A stretch of 64,000 nucleotides of DNA from Tenodera sinensis (Eukaryota > Arthropoda > Insecta > Mantodea > Mantidae): NCBI GenBank assembly GCA_030765045.1, contig CM060962.1:147112525-147176524 (forward strand). The letters run 5' to 3'. The position numbers were made by a program, and so were the translations under genes. The notes under the pieces were generated by a model, which saw only the letters and a program-made list of their open reading frames with translations, did not search any database and was not told where the DNA came from. Below, piece after piece: positions 34,875 through 45,904 of this stretch (positions are counted from its first letter, which is position 1; the number at the start of each line of letters is the position of its first letter).

Positions 34875-36762
34875 TGAGTCATTCTACGTTAAATCGCACA
34901 AAATATGGCAAAAAAATGACCTTGACCCCTCAAATTTTCTTGAAATTTTTTGGGGGTTTTGGAACAGAATATATTTGACCCATGTTTGTTTGTTTTATAT
35001 AAAAAAATTTATTTTGGCAGATATTAAGTTTTGAAATGTCCCAAAAATTGTGCGCTCCTCAGTCTTAGATCAATCATACCTCCGATTATAATGAAGCAAA
35101 TTATTTGATCTTTGGCTTAAATTGAAGAAAAATCGCAGTATTTCGTGAGGTATTTATTAGAAAATTTTAAAATTATCACATTTTATACGATTAAAGTTTT
35201 AAAGTTAGATAATAACATAAACTCGACCATTTAAAAATCTGAAAGAAAAAACACCTAAACATACAATGAAGTTTATTGAATATTCTCAGTAAAAATCAGA
35301 ATGGAGTCTCTAATAGTTCAGTTGTAATTAACTTACTTGCAAATCAGTGCAGCGGACTGGCGTAGCAGCAGTGATGGCTACCGTAACCTCACACAATTGC
35401 CACCTTCCACTACGGCAACTGTCCACTGCTTGAGGTTCCATGAATGTTATAACAGTACAGTAAGGAGAACACTTCTAGCTGACACTATTTTATGTATACC
35501 ATTAGCATCTTCAAAATGTTTTCAAAATAGGCATTTTAAACTAATGTTTCCATACAACACACAACTTTACCTCCTTCTTCGAAAGAAAATTGTTTCACTA
35601 AAGCTTCAGTTTTTGGACAAAGGAATGAAGGAGTGTAATTTTAAAGCACAGCTGGACCCATCGTTCTTGGCCCCTGACCTTAACTGGGAGTCCTGTTGGC
35701 GAATCCATAGCTTTTGCCTCTTTTATCAGCTCATATTGTATAATTCTGCGAATGAAACCATGCACATGGGGAGGGAGGGGGAAGGTAGTGATGTCTGAAT
35801 GATCTGAGACAGTCCTTGCTAATTCACAGGTGCTTTTTAGTACAGCGTGCAGTTGAAGACATAGATCTTTGTGATAAGAGTGAATATAGTGAATTTGTGA
35901 GACATTGATCATAGCGTAAATCAATTATGCCACCTGTACGTTCTAAATTAGGGACCAAAATATTACACAGTCAGAGTAGAGAAATTATTTCAAATGTAAG
36001 GACGTACATGAAGGAAGAAGCTGAAAGCAAAGAACTGCTTACACCAGAAGATTTTTCAAAAAAATTCAAAAGTTCAAAAGCACGTATCAGATGTCACAGG
36101 AGAATCAGAAAGAAGGTACATTGTGGAGACATTTTTCTGCATGGACTGTACTGCCTTAGTAAGAAGAAGTTATCTGAGTAGCATAGCTGATGCACCAATT
36201 CGCATGCTGTCTGCTGTCACCTGGTACTTGCTTTCAAGGGGCCAAGACCGGTGAATTCAGCTGTACAAACAGATCTCTACTTATGTCGTCCGTGAGGGCT
36301 TGCAAGCCTCCAGAAAAAAAATTGTAGCAAATGCACTAATGCAAGCTCCATAGTTTTCAACATCTTATTTTATAGATAAAATGTCAGGAAATACGTGTGT
36401 ATTTTTTTTTTAAAGATTTTTAACACATGGATTTAAATTCTATTTTTGGTTTTACAAAATATACCATCAAAAAAATAGCCCAAAATTTGTGTGTAATAAT
36501 GATTGGTCGAAAGTTGTTAAAAGTGTTGTATTTAGACTTTCCAGTGCGCCAAACCCCAACTCTCAGCTCTATATGGCCTTAGAGTAACAAGTGATTTATA
36601 TTATGGTGCGCGCAGAAATTGCCTAATTTCTAATAGCCATAACTAAGCAAGTAATTTAAAAATACGGGTCTTCTTATTTGATGCCTATTATTCATAAAAA
36701 AATGTTGAACCTCCTATGAAAAAGTCGTGCTTTACGGGTGTGATTTGACGTGGATTGACCCA
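34875..36762 (+). mobile_element. TIR element 2, abutting element 1
   Basis: Left end TGAGTCATTCTACGTTAAAT and right end GTGATTTGACGTGGATTGAC then CCA are inverted repeats of about 25 bp, similar to the ends of element 1. TATA lies on both sides (34871-34874 and 36763-36766), so it also targets TA. It holds a short transposase-like frame at 35927. The rest (35337-35798 frame and 36182-36700) is not recognised. Confidence 0.7.
35927..36181 (+). pseudogene. N-terminal DNA-binding piece of a Tc1/IS630-like transposase
   Basis: The frame MPPVRSKLGTKILHSQSREI, then ISNVRTYMKEEAE resembles the N-terminal segment (SxxREIIxNVxxFxKxEAE) before the winged helix in insect DDE_3-type transposases. The following residues (RIRCHRRIRKKVHCG) may be the remains of the recognition helix. 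The frame stops after 84 residues without a catalytic domain. TA target use fits this superfamily. Confidence 0.4.
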
Positions 36763-37083
36763 TATATTCACATATTTTATACATTTTTAGTCCATATAAT
36801 TCCTTTTTCTGGTTATGATATTGTGTTGTCATTGTTTCTTGACATGTGGACCAATTTTCAGGTAAATCAGACAGCTGTGAGTTGGTGAAACTTACATTGA
36901 AAGATTCCATTACATTGATCAATTTGGCTAATTAATTTTTTTTATCCTTATGCTCCTGGTCAGGACCTTAGGACAGAGTTGTGATATTATTCTACTGTCA
37001 TTGGACCTTGATATGTATACAAATTTTCAAGTGAATCAGTATACTGTAAGTTGGTGAAAATTAAGTCTAAAGATTCCATTACA

Positions 37084-37205
37084 TACAGACAGATATACAG
37101 ACCTACACTACAGACAGATCTACAGATAGAGCTACAGACTGACATAAAGACAGACCTACAGACCAACCTACAGACAGACCTACAGACCGATCCACACTGA
37201 CACAC
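37084..37205. repeat. CAGACAGACC-type microsatellite within the array
   Basis: Imperfect repeats of ACAGACAGACCTACAGAC. They generate a Cys/Ser/Val-rich minus-strand frame at 36987-37229 that should not be read as a protein. Confidence 0.75.
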
Positions 37206-38302
37206 ACATATCTCTGTCAACATTTTCAAGCAATTTAATTTCTCAGTCCAGTGTAACCTGTGCCAATTACTAAACTACCAACTTTTGTGGGTGTCTTGGC
37301 CCTGTGTGAATGTCAGTCCGCAATATTTCCTCTGTGTCTCGTGTTCCTTTCAGGTCCTCTCTCTGCGCATCTATGTCATCCAATATATAAATATCTATTT
37401 AATTAAAGCAATTCTTAGGGTGCTTGTAGACATGTTCCCTAGTGACATCTAAGATGTCATAACTGTACCATTTTCAATAAATTGCTTAGTCATTCTTTAT
37501 CCTCACGATCCTGGTCAAGACATTGGGACAAAGTCCTGATGATATTGGATTCTCATCAATCCTTATCACGTGTGCAAATTTTCAAGTCAATCAGACAACT
37601 CTAAGTTGGTGAAAATTACATTAAAAGATGTCCTGGTCAGGACATCAGGACAAAGTCGTGATATTATTATTGTGTTGCCATTGGTCCTCGACAAGTGTAC
37701 AAATTTTCAAGTCCATAAGACGAGTCTAAGGAAGTGAAAATGTCAAAAGATTCCTTTGCACTTATAAATTTAGCTTAGTCATTCTTTATCCTCATGATCC
37801 TGGTCAGGTCACTCAGACAAACTCATGAGGTTACATTGTCATTGGTCCTTGACATGTGTGCAAATTTTCAAGTTAATCAGACAACTCAACTAGCTGAATA
37901 TTATGTTACTTTATAAGTTTAGCTAATTCACTTTTTATCTTGATGCTCCTGGTCAGGATCTTAGGACAAGATCATAATATTATTGTATTGCCATTGGTCC
38001 TTGACATGTATGCACATTTTCATGTCAATCAAGCAAATGTAAGTTGGTGAAAATTACGTCGAAAGATTCCATTACATTGATAAATTTAGCTAATTAATTT
38101 TGTTTTTTTATGACCCTAGTTAGGTCTTTAGGATAAAGTCATGATACTATTACATTTTCATCGGTCCTTGACATGTGTACAAATATTCAAGTCAATCAGA
38201 CGTCTCAAGTTAGTGAATATTACATTACATTGTTAAATTTAGCCAAGTCACTTTTTCATCCTGATGATCCTGGACAGGACATTACGAAAAAGTCATGATA
38301 TT

Positions 38303-40264
38303 CATCAAAGTTCTAAGGCTTTCACGGCCGGTGTCAATACTAGATACAATATTAACCGGGCTTGTGGGCCGTGGTCTATTGGGTTCCTTCTTCCCAAACA
38401 TTTCGTCCGCGACTACGGCAGACATCTTCAGTGGCGGCGAGGTCGAAGTTTCCTGGTGGAGATTTCAGCACCAACTGCGCTGGTCACCACCAGAGGTGCG
38501 GTATTTATGTCGGCGGCCGGAGGGGAGGTACGTTGTGATTGGTCCGGGTGGCCAGTGGGCCGGACTTGTACCAGCAGAGTACTGCAAGGAGCTGGCGTCT
38601 GATTGGCTGGAGAGGGGTTCTGGATTTTTGTTTTTGTTAACGCTGTTTGCCATATTCTGTTGAGTTTAAGTCCTTCTTCTTTGCGATTGATATTATTTTT
38701 GTGCTTGTGTATTTCAATGGCTTCACGGAATAAGCGAGAATAGTAGTGGGATGTAGATGTCAGAATATCTGTGTTACCATATTGGATGATGTGTTCCCCT
38801 TCTTCGAGTATGGCATGTTTCGCAATTGCTGATTTTTCTGTTTGACCCATGCGGCAATTTCTTCTGTGTTCTTCAATGCGGGTTTTTATACTACGTTGTG
38901 TGGTTCCGATGTATACCTTGCCACACGAACAAGGTATTCTATATACTCCTGCGGTGGATAGAGGATCCCTGGGGTCTTTGGCGGAACGGAGTATGTTACA
39001 AATCTGTTTAGTGGGCTTGTAGACGGTGTCAATGTTGTGGCGTTTAAGTAGTTTGCCTATGCGGTCTGTGACTGATCTGATGTACAGTAAAAAAGCTTTG
39101 CCCTTCCTATTGTTTGTGGCTGTTTCTGTGATGTTGGGACCTTTACTAGGGCGTAATGCTCTCTTAATTTCTCGTTTTGCGTAGCCATTAGAGTGGAGCG
39201 CTGACTCTAAGTGTTGAAATTCCAGGTGTGGAACTTGTGGTTCGCAAATGTGTGTAGCTCGGTCTGCCAGAGTTTTAATCATAGCACGCTTTTGTTTCGG
39301 ATGGTGGTTGGAGTTCTTGTGAAGGTAGCGGTCTGTATGGGTCGGCTTACGGTACACCTTGTGGCCTAGTGTGCCATCCTGTTTCCTGTTTACCATGACA
39401 TCCAAAAAGGGGAATTTGCTGTCTTGTTCCTTCTCCATGGTGAATTGAATTTGTTTATTGATGCTGTTGAGGTGATCCAGAAATTCTGTCAGGGCTGATT
39501 CTCCGTGACTCCAAATGACGAACGTATTGTCCACGTAACGCCACCAGCACGAAGGTTTAAGCGGTGCTGAATCCAAGGCAGTAGCTTCGAAAAATTCCAT
39601 GTAAAAATTCGCAATAACCGGACTGAGAGGACTTCCCATTGCTACACCGTCTGTCTGTTCATAGTATTCGTGGTTCCACTGGAAATACGTAGTCGTGAGG
39701 ACGTGGTGGAAGAGCGTCGTAATGTCTTCTGGAAAAATCTCCTTAAGCTGTGTTATGACTTCATTGACTGGAACCATGGTGAACAGAGATGTTATGTCGA
39801 AACTGACAAGTAAGTCGTTGGGTTGTAAGCTGATGGTCTTGAGTTTCTGAATGAAATGAGCGGAGTCTTTTATGTATGTGTCAATGTTGCCGATGTGAGG
39901 TTGCAGCATCTTTGCGAGGTATTTCGCAACTGTGTACGTAGGTGAGACAATGGCGCTTACAATCGGCCTAAGGGGTGTGCCAGGTTTGTGAATCTTCGGA
40001 AGTCCATAAAGTCTGGGAGGTAAAGCTTCACTCCTCTTTAGTTTCAGCTGATCACTGGGTGGAATGGACGAAGACTTAATCAGTTGAATGGTTTTTCGAA
40101 GAACGCGTGCTGTTGGATCCCTGGAGAGCTTTTTGTAGGTGGTCGGATCTAGGAGCTCAGTCACCTTGTGTTCGTAGTCACGTTGGTTCATAGTCGCGGA
40201 CGAAACGTTTGGGAAGAAGGAACCCAATAGACCACGGCCCACAAGCCCGGTTAATATTGTATCT
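38303..40264 (-). mobile_element. Penelope-like element, 1962 bp, exact 12-bp TSD
   Basis: Flanked by AGTCATGATATT at 38291-38302 and 40265-40276. Inverted terminal repeats of about 76 bp (38340-38415 and about 40190-40265, one clear mismatch) share CCGGGCTTGTGGGCCGTGGT; a further outer segment, CTTTCACGGCCGGTGTC, is present only on the left. Between them is one long minus-strand ORF. The element interrupts a satellite unit, so the empty site can be read from neighbouring units. Confidence 0.9.
38428..40242 (-). CDS. Penelope-like reverse transcriptase with GIY-YIG endonuclease
   Basis: A 604-residue uninterrupted frame. RT motifs: RLYGLPKIHKPGTPLRPIVS, LLVSFDITSLFTMVPV (motif A), DGVAMGSPLSPVIANFYME (motif B), then WWRYVDNTFVIW where YVDD is expected: the second catalytic Asp is Asn. 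KFPFLDVMVNR and KVYRKPTHTDRYLH follow. The C-terminal nuclease has AGVYRIPCSCGKVYIG and RSIKTRIEEHRRNC. The frame starts inside the right terminal repeat (MGRGLLGSFFPNVSSAT), so its first 17 or so residues come from the repeat, and the N-terminal region of full-length Penelope proteins is missing. The YVDN change probably abolishes RT activity (inference). Confidence 0.9.
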   Translation of the reverse strand: MGRGLLGSFFPNVSSATMNQRDYEHKVTELLDPTTYKKLSRDPTARVLRKTIQLIKSSSIPPSDQLKLKRSEALPPRLYGLPKIHKPGTPLRPIVSAIVSPTYTVAKYLAKMLQPHIGNIDTYIKDSAHFIQKLKTISLQPNDLLVSFDITSLFTMVPVNEVITQLKEIFPEDITTLFHHVLTTTYFQWNHEYYEQTDGVAMGSPLSPVIANFYMEFFEATALDSAPLKPSCWWRYVDNTFVIWSHGESALTEFLDHLNSINKQIQFTMEKEQDSKFPFLDVMVNRKQDGTLGHKVYRKPTHTDRYLHKNSNHHPKQKRAMIKTLADRATHICEPQVPHLEFQHLESALHSNGYAKREIKRALRPSKGPNITETATNNRKGKAFLLYIRSVTDRIGKLLKRHNIDTVYKPTKQICNILRSAKDPRDPLSTAGVYRIPCSCGKVYIGTTQRSIKTRIEEHRRNCRMGQTEKSAIAKHAILEEGEHIIQYGNTDILTSTSHYYSRLFREAIEIHKHKNNINRKEEGLKLNRIWQTALTKTKIQNPSPANQTPAPCSTLLVQVRPTGHPDQSQRTSPPAADINTAPLVVTSAVGAEISTRKLRPRRH

Positions 40265-41122
40265 AGTCATGATATTGTTACATTGTCATCGGTCCTTGAC
40301 ATGTGTGCAAATTTTCAAGTTAATCAGATGACTCAACTAGCTGAATATTACGTTACTTTATAAGTTTAGCCAATTTGCTTTTTATCTTGATGCTCCTGGT
40401 CAGGATCTTAGGACAAGATCATAATATTATTATATTGCCATTGGTCCTTGGCATGTATGCACATTTTCAAGTCAATCAGACAACTCTAAGTTGGTGAAAA
40501 TTACATTAAAAGATGTCCTGGTCAGGACATAAGGACAAAGCCATGATATTATTATTCTGTTGCCATTGGTCCTCGACAAGTGTACAAATTTTCAAGTCCA
40601 TCAGACGAGTCTAAGGAAGTGAAAATTATGTCAAAAGATTCCTTTGCACTTATAAATTTAGCTTAGTCATTCTTCATCCTCACGATCCTGGTCAGGACAT
40701 TCAGACAAACTCATGATGATATGTTGTGATCGGTCCTTGACATATGTGCAAATATTCAAGTCAATCAAACATCTCAAGTTAGTGAATATTACATTACATT
40801 GTTAAATTTAGCTAAGTCACTTTTTCATCCTCATGATCCTGGACAGGACATTACTAAAAAGTCATGATATTGTTACATTGTTATGTCCTTGACATGTGTG
40901 CAAATTTTCACGACTCAACCAGCTGAATATTACGTTACTTTCTAAGTTTAGCTAATTCGCTTTTTATCTTGATGCTCCTGGTCAGGATCTTAGGACAAGA
41001 TCATAATATCATTGTATTGCAATTGGTCCTTGATATGTATGCACATTTTCATGTCAAACGAATGTAAGTTGGTGAAAATTACGTCGAAAGATTCCATTAC
41101 ATTGATAAATTTAACTCATTAA

Positions 41123-41291
41123 GAGGTAGAACTGGAAATTAAAAATTCAATGCCACAGCTGGGATTTGAACCACAGACCTTCCACTTACCAGGCAGGTGC
41201 TCTAACCATTGAGCTACTGTGGCATTGTCCACACACGGCTTGTGTGTTTAAAAACACCAACAGTAAGTTTGTTGGCATAAATAAACAATAA
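41123..41291 (+). mobile_element. SINE copy with 5' inversion
   Basis: The first part (41123 to about 41225) is the tRNA-like head and linker in reverse orientation: acceptor stems GCCACAG and CTGTGGC both present, and an anticodon loop as in unit A. The rest (ACACACGGCTTGTGTGTTT through ATAAATAAACAATAA) is the tail in forward orientation. Imperfect 12-bp repeats flank it (TTAACTCATTAA at 41111 and TTAGCTCAATAA at 41292). Confidence 0.78.
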
Positions 41292-41696
41292 TTAGCTCAA
41301 TAATTTTGTTTATCCTGATGATTTTGGTGAGGATCATAGAATAAAGTTATATTATCGTATTATCGATGCTTGACATGTGTGCAAATTTTCAAGTCAATCA
41401 GACCACTGTAAGTTAGTGAAAATTACGTCGAAAGATTCCATTACATACATACATGTGAAGCTTGTAAAAATCTACCTCTTCCAACAGATGTTGAATAACA
41501 GAGTTGATTTGTTAAAACTTTATCTTTTATTAACTTTGTAACAACTTAAGGTATGGAAATTGATATAGGGAACAGTTTTTCTTAAAAATTTTTTTTAATA
41601 CTGCAAAGTGTAAAAATGTCATAAAAACGGTGCATTATTATACTATTTTTAAAAAAGGTATAAGCAATAACAAAATGCCAATACTACATTTTACTA

Positions 41697-41812
41697 CTAA
41701 AAAGCGGTTACTATTACTGCTATTGCTCTCTTCAATATCATCAGTGAAAAATATTGGGGAGCAAGAGGATTAATGACTTCATTGTCAGAAATCCAGCATT
41801 AGCTAACAACAA
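41697..41812 (+). mobile_element. 116-bp LINE derivative: 5' leader joined to 3' end
   Basis: It starts with leader sequence of the 612-4830 LINE (AAAGCGGTTACTATTACTGC), ending near ...CTCTTCAATATC. It continues directly with the LINE 3' end (ATCAGTGAAAAATATTGG through CCAGCATTAGCTAACAAC). The whole coding region is missing. Confidence 0.7.
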
Positions 41813-42401
41813 CATTTTATTACCCATATTCTGAACTATACTGTAAAAATGTTTTAAATCTCTAGCAAGATTTTTGTGGGAGAAGATAGATTTTGAATAT
41901 GAGAATATAACAACAAAAAATCGTTTCCGAGCAAAATGAGTTTAAAGTTTAAATGGAAGGCACAGGTGCACCACTTTTAACACCGTGTCCAAAATGGGTT
42001 CCCCCTCCCCACGGAATTAAAACTTCGGAGATATATTCTTTAAAATATGGTGCATTTTTTTGCAATAAAAATCCAGAAACCCATTTCTCTGACCAAACAG
42101 GTTAAAATATCACCTCAGTGTTCCGTTAAGTATCAAAACTTGACTGCAATACTCCACCTCAACTACCTCTGTGGTTCCACTCTTGGCAGAGTCTGGAAGC
42201 ACGAGTGTGGGAGTGAATGCAAGAGTGTTTATGAATAAACATTAATGAAAACAAATATTAAGAATTCTACAGTTCAGCAAGTAAAAACCCCATCAGCTGT
42301 TTCTGAAGTCAAGGCCCTGATACAACCATTAAAGTTAAAGGGGCTTTACACAAGAATGGAGAGAAAGGAAGAAAGAGAAATCAAAAAGAAAGAAATGAAG
42401 G

Positions 42402-42456
<55 letters not shown>

Positions 42457-42955
42457 ACCATCTACTTAACCCTCTGAACGCCATGAGCAGATCTGTTCAT
42501 ATTTCTGAAGTCAGCTGTAGAGCCAGAGGCCTGCCACCATCACCAGTAAGCGCCACAGGTGTTTATGTTGAAAATTACTGCAGAAAGCTGTAACTATGAC
42601 CAGTGGATAATGCAATGAATTGCTTTTAAACAAAGGCCAATTTAGTATGCTCTCCATCAGTAATATCAACAGTTTGGATAACCTCTTAATAGTTCTAAAT
42701 ATAGCATTAAATGCAAAGATTTTTTTGAAGAAAATTTTGTTTTCACAATTTCAGCTTAAAAATTCATTATTAAAAAGGCACATAAAAGAGTTAGATCTAT
42801 ATAAAATGAAAGAATGGTGTTCTTGAACGAAACAGCATGCATTAGTCCAGATTTGTTTAATTTAGTCAAATTATATGCTGTAAAAGAATGAGGTGCAGAG
42901 GTATGGTTTAGCTACATTTTTCTAGATGCTCACCAACAAACTAAACTAAACATGT
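41813..42955. other. No gene; 54-base A run
   Basis: An A run occupies 42402-42455. The upstream Lys/Glu-rich frame (42245-42469) is low-complexity and not supported as a gene. The A run could be the tail of an unrecognised retroelement. Confidence 0.5.
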
Positions 42956-43009
42956 ATCATTTTAGTCTTGACACATCATAATTATTGCAAAATATTCTAC
43001 TTAAATGTT

Positions 43010-43930
43010 TCTCCAATATGTTATTGGCTAATGCTGGATTTCTGGTACATAGTAGTAGCCTTGTTGCTTGGATAAATTCCATTTTCATTCTTGCTTCCCA
43101 GTGTAGGTCCGTTAGTGATCCAGAGGTTAACATCTTGAGAGCCATACAATGGGTGAGATGATCTTGGATTTCTGATAATGAAATCATTAATCCTCTTGCT
43201 CTCCCATACTTTTCACTCTTTTCACTAATGATACTACAGTAAAGATAGCTAGACAGCATTGAAGATTTCATAAGGGGCAAAGTGGTGAAGAATAAATCCC
43301 AATCATGTGGAGATGCTTTGCTAGACTATCATGGCCTATGAATACTCTAAAGATTCAAACTGCACTTTTTCTTGGATATCCAGGGATGTTTTGATTCGTG
43401 ATAGATTCCCATCTTTTGTCCTTTGAAATTTTAGACTGATAGTGTAGTCATTTTTTGGAATTTTGTTGGTTTATAATCCTTTTTATTGTGTGGAATGACA
43501 GTTCTGTAACAGGCTTTTGTATACTACTGCATCCCTTTTTAGCTTCACAATTGGTGCTGTCATTGCCAGACAGTTCACAATGTGCTGGTACCCTCCGAAA
43601 AACTGTTCCTTTCTTTAATTTGGTGAGATGAAATAGTCTATTAAATTTTATTCCTCCAATCATCGATTCAAAACTGGAGTGCTGGACACTAGCAAAAATG
43701 TAACTATTTAAAAAGAGCATCATATTATTATGTTTTAATAGTTACTTCACTCCTTTCCAAGCCCCAAAATCTGCAATTGGTTAGCGGGTCTGCATGGCCT
43801 AGCCAGGAGGATTATCAAAGTAAGTCCACTGACATTTTCCCTGTTTACCAGCTAGGGGACACTTTATATGCTGCGGCAGGTCAGCATATGTTTAGAGTGA
43901 CAGGAAGAGTGAGAAAGGTGTACAGATTCC
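43010..43930 (-). mobile_element. Diverged LINE copy, internally deleted
   Basis: Reading the minus strand: leader relative (about 43930-43690, including TTATCAAAGTAA and a GGACAC block), then directly an RNase H end (TVFRRVPAHCELSGND, 43448-43723) and C-terminal and 3' sequence (RARGLMISLSEIQ, NPALANN) down to about 43010. Endonuclease and RT are absent. Substitutions are many, so it is older than the 612-4830 copy. Confidence 0.65.
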
Positions 43931-45900
43931 CTATGCCTTGAATCCTCTAATACAGGCCTGCACAGGGTTTCCGCTCCTGAAGCCGGCTCGCGGTTCACGA
44001 GTGGAGTACAGGTACTGGCAGCGCTCTTGTTTACGAGTGGAAAGAGAGGGGAGGTACCGTACAGTGCGTACTACTCGGCCACGATATGAATACACTTTAA
44101 GGAGGACGCCAGTTTTGTTTGCTACCTTAAGTCTAGGAATCTGTGCAGAGTGAGGGAACGCGAGGGGAAAGGCAATACTGGGAACGTACAGTCGTACAAT
44201 GAAAACAGTACTCACCTGCTGATGTCTTCAAATTAGCAACTTATCCTTTCTTTCCCGGCACAACAAATATGCGAAAGAGCGTCATCAAAGGGAAGCTTCT
44301 TGGTGGTAATTATTTGAAAAATTCGCATTACTAACTTAAGTTAGCGGTGTTTTCTATTGAACATTATACTAAAAATTTGCATTAATTTCCCACAAAACAG
44401 ACTCTCGCATAGCAATTTGGCATCCAGTCTTAGAATCTGTCTTTGTAAGACAAATTTTGAAAAGTGTGTGAATTGAAAAATATGCCAAGTGACTGATCCT
44501 ACAAATGTGTAACATGTGGTATTTTACTTAGGTTTTCAGTAAGATTGCCCTAAATTAATTATGCAAACACTAACACTAAAATACGTATCTTTAAGGACAG
44601 TAGTTTTCAAACAACTTGCATGTAGTCCTTTCCTTTAATTTTGGAGAAAATCGCCCACCTCTGTTACTAATAATGTTTCGTGTTGTTTCACTTATTTGAA
44701 GATAATACAAGTAAATATCCTGTTATGTTTAATCAAAATAGCTAAAAATATTCAGTTAAGGTATTACAGGATTTGAAAGCTGCTATTTACTTTTTATATA
44801 AATATAGATTAATCTAATACAAGTTCATATTAAAAGGACTATTATTAATACAGTGTAATTATTCTCTTATTTATTTATTTATTCAAAATATATTAACATT
44901 TTTACATCTGGGATTGAAAAGTAATAAAAACATCTATCTTTAAGAGGCACGCAAGTGCGTAAGTGGTGTACTTTCCAGTTTGAGAATGCTAACCCAAGGG
45001 CTACGGTAGGTTTAATAGCAACTACAATTCAGTCTAATCATCAGAAGGTTGCAACTATTTTAATCAACTTTAATAACTACGTCAAGTAGTTTTCTATTTA
45101 CGCGTGAGATGTACTGTTCCCCTTCGCAGATCCAACTTGTATCTGTACTATGTATCCTTGTAGGCAGTTCTGAAGGAAAAAAAATTTCATAAGGTATACG
45201 CATTCCAAGAAAGGTTTTATTCGTGGACGCGACCAACTTGCAAGTAAACAGGTGTCAATTGATAAAGCATCTAGTGTTGATATGTTTTACGTAATGTTTT
45301 GCTTGCTGCACAAAGAGCGCTGTTTGTGCACCCATGTTCTAATACCATTAGAGTAGAAGAAAATGAGGTCAGTCAAGGGAGACTGGATAGAAAAGTAAAA
45401 GAGAGAGCCTGGTAAGGAAAGGAAGAATACCAGGTTTGGCCATTAACTCATCAGCTGACCAGTACTAATTGATGAGTGGCCCTTCTCATTAGTTCACCAT
45501 GTAATGACATTACTAACAGCTGTATCACATGAAGGACACTAGTTAATTTTATAAGTTGGTTCCTCCAAGTTTTCAAAGAGAAAGTATTAAATGCTTTCCC
45601 CCCTGTTAGATAACAATTACTCTTTTACAGCCCTTTCTCCAATAAGAAATTATACAACTAAGCACTACCAAAAACAAAAGCAAAATGTCAAAAACTGATT
45701 ACAAAAACTGTTGTCACTATATGATAAAAGCTCATTGGCATTTACCCCACACCAATCAAAATATTCTAACAGCTTTGCAACATCTATGCCTGCTGCAAAA
45801 ACCTTGTGAGAACCACTGGCCATTTTTCGACGGGAAAGCACAGCATAGACACACTGAGAGGTTGTTTAATGTTATTAAAGTAAAAAATGTTGTTATAAAC
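43931..45900. other. No gene; possible hAT terminus
   Basis: At about 43952 the sequence CAGGCCTGCACAGGGTTTCC resembles a hAT end, followed by about 250 bp of GC-richer sequence; no matching second end was found. The rest is AT-rich and unrecognised. Confidence 0.35.
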
Positions 45901-45904
45901 CTGC

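Larger units (their letters stand above)
36790..41460. repeat. Satellite array B with higher-order organisation
   Basis: About a dozen units with the same consensus as array A. The CATGTGTGCAAATTTT block recurs near 36840, 37010, 37568, 37692, 37852, 38006, 38172, 40299, 40453, 40573, 40740, 40895, 41033 and 41374. Distinct unit types repeat in blocks: 40299 and 40895 match each other better than their neighbours (596 bp), and 38172 and 40740 do so once the 1962-bp Penelope insertion is removed (about 606 bp). A SINE (41123-41291) is also inserted. Confidence 0.82.

Noticed and set aside
35337..35798. 153-codon ORF inside TIR element 2
   Set aside because: No recognisable motif; not enough to call a gene, although it lies within a mobile element.
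36987..37229. Cys-rich secreted-peptide-like ORF
   Set aside because: It is the reverse reading of CAGACAGACC-type microsatellite repeats within satellite DNA.
38264..38663. Plus-strand ORFs over the Penelope end
   Set aside because: They overlap the terminal repeat and the C-terminus of the minus-strand RT frame and have no independent motif.
29180..41460. CRISPR array
   Set aside because: The repeats are diverged, about 150-170 bp long and without spacers; they are satellite units in eukaryotic DNA.
42245..42469. Lys/Glu-rich small protein
   Set aside because: Its second half is a translated 54-base A run; there is no homology and no supporting context.
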